NCBI GenBank assembly: GCA_002900995.3
Contig: CM035307.1
Span: forward strand, 310,001 to 374,000
DNA: 64,000 bases
Direction: 5' to 3'
Source of the DNA: Ganoderma boninense
Lineage: Eukaryota > Basidiomycota > Agaricomycetes > Polyporales > Polyporaceae
Every line of letters starts with the position of its first letter. The stretch's first letter is position 1. Below the pieces are notes generated by a model, which saw only the letters and a program-made list of their open reading frames with translations, was not told the DNA's origin and ran no database searches. A program made the translations under genes and the position numbers. Below, in pieces: positions 57,765 through 64,000 of this stretch.

Positions 57765-59439
57765 ATGTTCGCCAGGTAAGCCGGGATACAAACCCCACTT
57801 CGATGTGTCCTCATCCTTATTTGCTGAAGTAGTAAACGACCCCGCGACGCGGACGCCCCACCAGCTCCACACCAACCCCTGGACGGTTCTAGCGTCGATG
57901 TTGCCTTGCCACCAGCAAAGGTCCCCAGGATTTCGCCCAAAAGCGACTTCTCTACTTTTGAGATTGGACGCGCCCTTGACATGACTGTTGTTTCAGCTCC
58001 ACCTGCCCAGCCCAAGCCGAAGTCAACGTCGAAGGCGGCTGACGTTCAGCCGCCCACCCAGACTGCGAACAGTTCAGCGGAACGTCACGACTCTGAAGCA
58101 CCGTCCGATGCCGACTGCACTAGCGGCGACCTGATAGAGCTTCTGGACCTAAGCCAGGTGGATTCTATGCCTTCCATCCAGGCTCGTTTTGAGAAGATCG
58201 CCACCGAGCTGTTGCACAGCTATCGAATCGAGGTGAAAAGCGCGAAGGGCACAGACCAACTCGAACTTCTTGAGGTTGAGTTCTACCTGTACAAGACCGG
58301 CTGTCACGAAGACCCCTTCACGCACGCGAGCCCCGAGCAAGCCCAGCGCGGACGTTGGTGAGTTGACTTCCACTATGCTCATGCGCCGACGGACCTGCGC
58401 TGATTGCACGTGCGGCGGCGCAAGGTACTTTCACCGTCCCCCCTCGCGCTCACTCGAGGATGGTTTACCCACAACGGTCACCCACAACGGATACCGAGGG
58501 GGCACCCGCAAAGGGCTGGACGTGACACTCGGACTCGCGCCGCCGGCAATGACTTCTAAGTTTTTCCCCGCACCCAACCCACCCTCAGTTGACCTCGAAG
58601 GCAGTAACATCGTCCGCGGCGGCGCGCTCCTCCGCTCCGCCCGCCGCGTCAGCGACGGCAAGGTCATCTCCGGGCCCTCTCTCCTCGTCGACGAGGTCCT
58701 GCGCCTGAGTGGTGCCAGAGAGATCGCCGAGCTCGTCTCCATCAACTGGACTGGCGACATCTCAGCCTTTCCGCCCCCGGACGCCCCCTCCTCCCCATCC
58801 TCATCCGCCCTGGACACGGCCACGCAACTTAGGAAGCTCTCCGCCTCGACTGGGGTCGTGCCAGAGCGTCTCTCAACAATGTACCTCGTCCGCGCTCCAC
58901 CTACCTCAGAAACCCCGCCGACCTGCCCACCGGGACTCGGCAAAGACGCGGTCGTCGACGGGAAACTGCGCATATTCCGCTCGCCGCGCATCGGCCTCGA
59001 CATCTCGCACCCCACCGTCCCATCGCCCTCTTCACCCGCAGCAGCAGCGCTTGCACTCGCGCACCCACGCGTGGTGTTCATCGCCCGACCATATCGCTTC
59101 TTTGTATCACCCTACGCGCTCACGTACAACGGGCGGGGGCAGACCTTCCTCGGCGTGCACGACGCGATCGTCGCGCGGGGCCACTGCGAGGGCGACGCGG
59201 AGCGCCTGGGCGAGCTTGTGCGCCTCACGGGCTTCAAGGGCCCCACGACGGCCAAGTACCTCGCCGAACTGCGAGACGGGCTCGCAGACGGGACACTTGC
59301 CGAGTGGACGGGGCCGAAGGGCAAGGCTGTGACGTCGTCCGTGACTGCGTGGTTGCGGATGATCGGGACGCTGCGCCGGCTGGGTGCGGGTTCCCGGAAG
59401 GAGAAGGGCACGGAGGGCGCGGCTGCTGGACCTGCCTGA
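57765..59439 (+). CDS. Uncharacterised protein, 516 aa
   Basis: Three exons: 57765-57775 (11 nt), 57833-58357, 58425-59439; 1551 nt. The 57-nt first intron has GTAAGC, a TTGCTGAAG branch-like site and GTAG. The N-terminus MFASKRPRDADAPPAP is basic and Pro-rich, followed by a disordered Ser/Pro segment, then a folded part: LLDLSQVDSMPSIQARFEKI, LEVEFYLYKTGCHEDPFTHA, WYFHR, GYRGGTRKGLDVTLG, GPSLLVDEVLRLSG and a final basic helix TAWLRMIGTLRRLG. The conserved-looking EVEFYLY...H...F.H pattern and GG.RKGLD suggest a compact, possibly nucleic-acid-related alpha/beta domain, but I do not recognise the family. No signal peptide or membrane segment. GC-rich at wobble positions, like the housekeeping genes, unlike pseudogene surroundings. 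Confidence 0.8.
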
Positions 59440-59589
59440 GCGGCGGATGGCGCAGTTGTTCGGACAGTGCACACGGCTATTGGTGATACCCCCTGCATCA
59501 CTTTTGATTGGGACAGCAGTGTAGCGAGCCTCTGATGAGCTATCTTAAGCCAAATACCTGTTCATGTAAGTACGATGACCATCCCCCTC
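59440..59589. other. convergent 3' gap
   Basis: Short space between the 516-aa gene and the permease, whose stop codon is at 59590. No gene. Confidence 0.6.
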
Positions 59590-62500
59590 TTACGCGACAT
59601 ATCGCAAGACGCTGCGCGCCCATACCCTCCAGCGTCGCCCGTCCGCAAGGTCCTGCGCGTCGCGCTTCTCGCGTATGGCCTGGTCTTCCGCACGGACGCG
59701 TACGCCGTCGCCGGGCTGCCACACCGCGTCTGTGTCGAGGTCGACGTCCATGAGCGGCACGAAGTGCTCGCGCTTCCGCAGCCACAAGAATTCGTATGCC
59801 GTCCAACCGATGTATGTCGCGATGAACACGATGACACCAATGTACGTTGCGATGATGTTCTGTAGCACGCCCTCCGTCAGCCACTGTTCCCACGCCAGTA
59901 AGGCGAACGTAACACGAAGGCACACACCCTCCAATCGAACGGCTGCTCGACCACAGATGCGTACCCCTCCGCGGCGAGCATGGCCACCGCGAGGCCGACC
60001 GTGAGGAGCGGCAGGAGCGGGTAGAGCGGCTGCACGTACGGCAGGTCCTCGATCGCGCGGCCTTGCGCCTTCCAGGCGGTGCGAAAGCGGAGCGAGATGA
60101 CCCCGATGGTGCCCCAGACGAGGAGCGCGGAGATGCCGGTGAGGTTGATGAGCCACGTAAAGACGACGCCCTCGCCCCAGATCGTCGTCAGGAACGAGAT
60201 GAACGAGATGGCGAGCGAGAGCCTGGCGGGGGTGAAAGAGCGGCGGTATCATCAGATAGGCGCGGAGAGAAGGGCAGAAGCCAAAGAAGGGGCGGTCGGG
60301 GAGGGACGCACACGAGCGAAGGGATGGGGACGCCGCGGGCGTTGACCCAGCCGAAGATGCGGGGCGCCTGCCCGTGGCGCGCGAGGGAGAGCAGCATGCG
60401 CGAGCTTGCATAGAAACATGAGTTCGTCGCGGAGAGCACGGCGGTGAGGAGCACCGCGTTAACGACATGAACGGCCGCTCCGAACCCCGCGCGCACGAAG
60501 ACGACTGTCAGCGGCGACGCTGCGACACTCGAGTCTTCCAAAGAGCTTCTGATCAGATATGCTCGTTCTGTAGAATGGACGACCTGGGACAGCTTACCGT
60601 CGGCAGCCGTGAGCAGCGTGGGGTCCTGGTTATTGATGCATAGGCCGATCGTGAGGATCGTAAGGATGTAGAAGATGAGGATGCGGAGGAATGTTGCCCG
60701 GACTGCGCGAGGCACGGACTTGTGCGGGCTCGCACTCTCCCCTGCTGCGAGCGTGACCAGCTCGACGCCACCATACGAATAGAAGGCAAACACGAATGTC
60801 TGCGCGAAGTTCCCAAAGCCCCCGATGAACGCCTGACCCCCGCGGAAGTTGGAAAGACCCTAGATGGAGCGGGACGGAGTGTCAAAGAAGGTTAGAACCT
60901 TGAACTCTGACGTATGGCGACGGGAGGGCAGAATGGGAGAGACGGAAGGAACTCACCGGGCCCGGGTGACCACGGACACCGCCCCAGTCATAGATGAGGC
61001 CCACAAAGATGAAGACAATGATCATAATTATTTTGATCATGGCAAACCAGTATTCCGATTCGCCTAATGACAGGGGGTATAAATGATGGTTCACAAGCGA
61101 CGAATGTCCGGCCAGGACCAGCAAATCGACACGTACCATACACGCGGACGTGGATGAGCTGCATGAGGAATATCGGAAAGATGATCATCAGAGCATACTG
61201 CCATGGCTTGATATTGGGGCCCCAATACTGTCAAAACATTAGCGTTAGAGCGTTCCTTCATGTAGTTGAGTACCAAGCGCGACAGCGGGCAGGGTGAATA
61301 TTTCGGGTGTTGGGAAACAGTGAGGAAAGTGTACACTGCATAAACACAAGTTTCTTGCCAAGAAATATCTTAGTTACTCAATTCTAATGGTTAAGTTCGC
61401 AAGCGAATCCTTGCACGCCTAGATCCGTCCTGTACATGAGAGTACCGCTGATGCCGAAAGCCTGCTCCACGCACTCTCGGAGTCAGGCGACGCAGAATAC
61501 GTGTGGTGCAAGGACTCGGAGTTCCCTACGTTTTCGCACCAAACTTGGAATGCAGCTGGGACGTATCACCCCTTAACAATATCACTTCGTTGCAGCTTGA
61601 GGGATGACCAACCGACGGACGAATCATCCCGGCCTCGGTGCAAATGTGGCGGCCCCGAACCTCGATCATCGACGTGAGCTCACATCAGTGATATACGGAG
61701 CTCCGCATTTGGTGCGTGCGGAGAGATTGTGGGGCAGGATGCTGGCCGCCAACCAAGGGTACTCAACTCTCTGAGACGCTGGACGCAGCGCACTCTGAGC
61801 TGGTTTGATGGACGTGAGGTGCAAGCGACAATCTGAGCCTTTAAGCGCGCCCTGCCGCAAGGCTGTTCAGGACCTGAATGCCATATAGTAAGTAAGTAAC
61901 AATGACCCTTATAATGGTCTATTATATGGGCGCATTCGAGATTTCGATCCTGGACAGCCTCGCAGACAGCTCCGTGACAGGAGACCAACTGAGACCGGTC
62001 ACAGCCGGACAGATGACAGGCGTTGCTCCAAAAAAGTGGGCAGGTCATGCATGCCCTGTCATGCCCAGGCGAGACGAAGGCGCTAACCGGAGCGGAACAA
62101 TGCACTGTGCAGAGTCTCTACTGGGTCCCTGGGACAGCCAAAGGACAGATTTACATACCTGCAAAATGACGGCTGCAGCAGTCAGCTCGCTCGCTATACG
62201 ACGCAGTAGAAATTAGAGGTGGATCACGAGAGAGCGAGGTGTGAACTGTGAACGTACGAATAGTTAAGCTCCTGAAAAGCGCGGCATCATTCACCGTTAG
62301 TGAGGTGGAGTCGGGAAGACATCGAGCGGCACACATGGTTCACTAACCATTGCAGCCAGTAGTTCCACCCTAAAATGGTACATCAATCAAGGTCATGGCT
62401 ACCATTGATGACCAGGAATGAATTGGAACAGGACAGACGATGGCCAATGGCGCACGCCGGGATATCCTTGCACTTAATTGTGACTGTGATTGATCTCCCG

Positions 62501-63376
62501 GTCACAATCCATGTTGCAAGACTGGTCCAGGACCTGTGTCTCAGTAGCGCCGCATACAGAGTGACAGCGACCTTATAATGGTCTACTATCTGGGCTTATC
62601 CGAGATTCCGATCCGAAACGACCCTGTAAACAGGTCCGTGACAGCACTGACAAGAGACGAGTCGCAGACCATTTGCCAGCGATATTCCCAGATTCGCCAC
62701 TGCCCGTCGTGCGCGCGATGACCAGCAATGAAAATGGCTCACCAAGTGTAAATCCAAGTGCGGGAGAGACGAAACGGGTCCCGAACTCCGCAAATGAACC
62801 TGTAACCGGGATATATGCGGCCATTTCTCCGCTGAAAATTGTTTGTGGGTCAATGGAGCTCGTTGAATTGGTCCAAGTTGCACATACAGAGAGATGACGA
62901 CGCCATAGCAGAACAAGCCGACCGTGAAGTAGGACAAAAGTGCGCTCCCGGGACCTGCAAGAGCCACAGCCTGCGGTACAGAATAAGTATTCAGCAAAAT
63001 GACAAATCGGAAGAGTGTGATACGGACCGATCCAGCACTGAGGAAGATCCCGGTGCCAATAGTGCCACCAAGGGCTATATATTTGGAATAATAATGAAAG
63101 TCGCAGGAGAGGTGTACGCAAAGGACAGCCGATCAGGACTAGCGGGGTGGTGGACATTGAGAGGCGCTCACCAATCATGGTCAGATGCCGACTCTGCATT
63201 GCCCGTTTGGTTTCGTTGCCCTGGTTGGCATCGCCAACGAGGACGCGTTTCCATATCGGCCGCTTGGCGTCGTTGGGGGAGTCGGGCCTAGACTTCTCGA
63301 TCCCATCGTCGTCGATGATCTCCCCGCCGGCGGAACTTTGGGACGGAGGCCGCCGGGACGTCGGGAGAGCGGGCAT
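59590..63376 (-). CDS. Amino-acid permease (yeast YAT/APC family)
   Basis: Plasma-membrane proton/amino-acid symporter of the fungal YAT family, with about twelve membrane segments. First exons: 63376-63172 (KRAMQSRHLTMI), 63074-63028 (ALGGTIGTGIFLSAG), 62970-62888 (AVALAGPGSALLSYFTVGLF), 62831-62743 (GEMAAYIPVTGSFAEFGTRF), then three very small ones, 62369-62348 (WNYWLQW), 62271-62258 (14 nt) and 62193-62159 (SELTAAAVILQ), then 61227-61137 (YWGPNIKPWQY) and 61063-60957 (GESEYWFAMIKIIMII). The core continues with FAFYSYGGVELVTLAAGESA and ATNSCFYASSRMLLSLARHG and ends with a hydrophilic tail, TAA at 59590. The GGTIGTG and RHLTMIALGG motifs are diagnostic. Introns of 373 nt (62742-62370) and 931 nt (62158-61228) are far longer than the others and share a repeat. 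Exact substrate unknown. Confidence 0.9.
61850..62010. repeat. diverged intronic repeat, copy A
   Basis: Within the 931-nt permease intron. It shares with copy B the core ttataatggtcta, then gagatt and cgatcc in the same spacing, plus ggacctg on the left and ctccgtgaca on the right. Looks like a small dispersed element or a local duplication. Confidence 0.65.
62505..62665. repeat. diverged intronic repeat, copy B
   Basis: Within the 373-nt permease intron, same orientation as copy A about 650 nt away, with clear but imperfect similarity over roughly 150 nt. No coding content. Confidence 0.65.
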
Positions 63377-63797
63377 GGCTGGGGTTTCCCCGATGGTGGT
63401 GGAGGAGGAAGAGGCGTAGCAGCGTCGGGGGCGATTTTTGCAGGCGTTTGCGTGCTTATTTGCACCATGTATGCGCCCGTGATGTTCGCCGGCGGGCGCA
63501 GGCCATCGCGCTCGTCGTTTGTCTCAGTGTGTGGGAGAGTTCGGAGGATGGCTGGACTGGGGTCCCAGAGCTTGCGGGGAGACGCGTGCGGAATTCCGGG
63601 GTCCCGCTCCGGAGTGGGGTAGATTGTGATCGTGGCATGGAGTTATCTTATCAAATGCACAGGGGTAAGCAGCGGTGCTTATGAGAGGTAAGAAAGGATC
63701 TAAAGTGGACTCGGGGCTTGGACGCACTCCTCTCTCTTTCCGTCTTTTTGCCGTTTACCCCGCATTTCATTTCCTCCGTTCCGTCCTCCACACCAGC
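63377..63797. promoter_or_regulatory. divergent promoter: permease / Zn2Cys6 factor
   Basis: 421 nt separate the two start codons, which point away from each other. A pyrimidine-rich stretch (CTCTCTCTTTCCG) precedes the regulator's ATG. Shared regulation is plausible from the layout only. Confidence 0.5.
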
Positions 63798-64000
63798 ATG
63801 AAGGATGGCAAGCAACGTGCGAAGCCTGAAGCTCTTGTACCATCAGGCCGTGGAACATACGCAAAACAAGCTTGCAGTCATTGCAGGAAGAGGTGCGTTA
63901 TTTCGTCCTACTTGGTCCATTCTCCAACCAACTCTCCAACCACCGTCCATCTCCAACCTCCGTCCGCTTCCCCACCCTCACCACCGCGCATATAGGAAGA
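63798..64000 (+). CDS. Zn(II)2Cys6 transcription factor, first exons (cut by window end)
   Basis: Exon 1 (63798-63892) codes MKDGKQRAKPEALVPSGRGT and then YAKQACSHCRKR, the start of a fungal binuclear zinc cluster (CxxC followed by RK). Donor GTGCGT; the acceptor TATAG at 63991-63995 joins to GAAGA, which continues the cluster as RKRK. The rest lies outside the window, so neither the remaining Cys residues nor any regulatory domain can be checked. Such factors are nuclear DNA-binding regulators, often of nutrient uptake or secondary metabolism. It is divergent from the permease and about 6.5 kb from the last terpene synthase; a role as cluster regulator is only a guess. Confidence 0.8.

Noticed and set aside
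1..64000. tRNA genes, rRNA, CRISPR arrays and intact transposons
   Set aside because: A scan by eye for T-loop signatures, regular spaced repeats and transposase or reverse-transcriptase motifs found none. CRISPR is not expected in a fungal nuclear genome.

Overview
The window reads as nuclear DNA of a filamentous basidiomycete, most likely a wood- or litter-decaying Agaricomycete. Genes are split by many short GT-AG introns of about 50-110 nt, and the families present are typical of that group: F-box-like proteins with degenerate leucine-rich repeats, clade-III-type sesquiterpene synthases, multi-copy P450s, a glyoxal/galactose-oxidase-type copper radical oxidase, a two-WSC secreted protein and a Zn2Cys6 regulator. 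No tRNA, rRNA, CRISPR array or intact transposon was recognised.

Left part (1-25.6 kb) is mostly housekeeping: an ARB1/ABCF2-type ribosome-biogenesis ATPase (minus), a C2H2 regulator of NRG1 type with long Q/P-rich tail (minus), a gene-poor 7.4 kb stretch holding a decayed sesquiterpene synthase (minus), then ATG29 (plus), DDI1 (plus), an F-box-like gene (plus) and an NFKBIL1-like protein (minus).

Middle part (29-57 kb) is an accessory locus. In order: F-box-like paralog B1, an oxidase C-terminal remnant, P450 copy 1, a WSC protein, P450 copy 2, terpene synthase 1, a second oxidase remnant, F-box-like paralog B2, terpene synthase 2, the intact copper radical oxidase, and terpene synthase 3. 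Exon lengths are the same or nearly the same between the P450 copies, among the synthases and between the F-box copies, so the locus has grown by duplication, followed by decay of some copies. The likely chemistry is cyclisation of farnesyl diphosphate by the synthases, then oxidation by the P450s; a role for the oxidase is inferred only from its repeated pairing with the synthases.

Right part (57.7-64 kb) has an uncharacterised 516-aa protein (plus), an amino-acid permease (minus) with two unusually long introns that share a repeated sequence, and the first exon of a Zn2Cys6 transcription factor (plus), cut by the window end and sharing a 421-nt divergent promoter with the permease.

A caution for any reader: several genes, including one expected to be essential, carry single- or two-base frame breaks, mostly next to short homopolymers or CG runs. 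This pattern points to uncorrected assembly indels more than to true pseudogenes. Gene boundaries were deduced by hand from splice signals, frame continuity and family knowledge.
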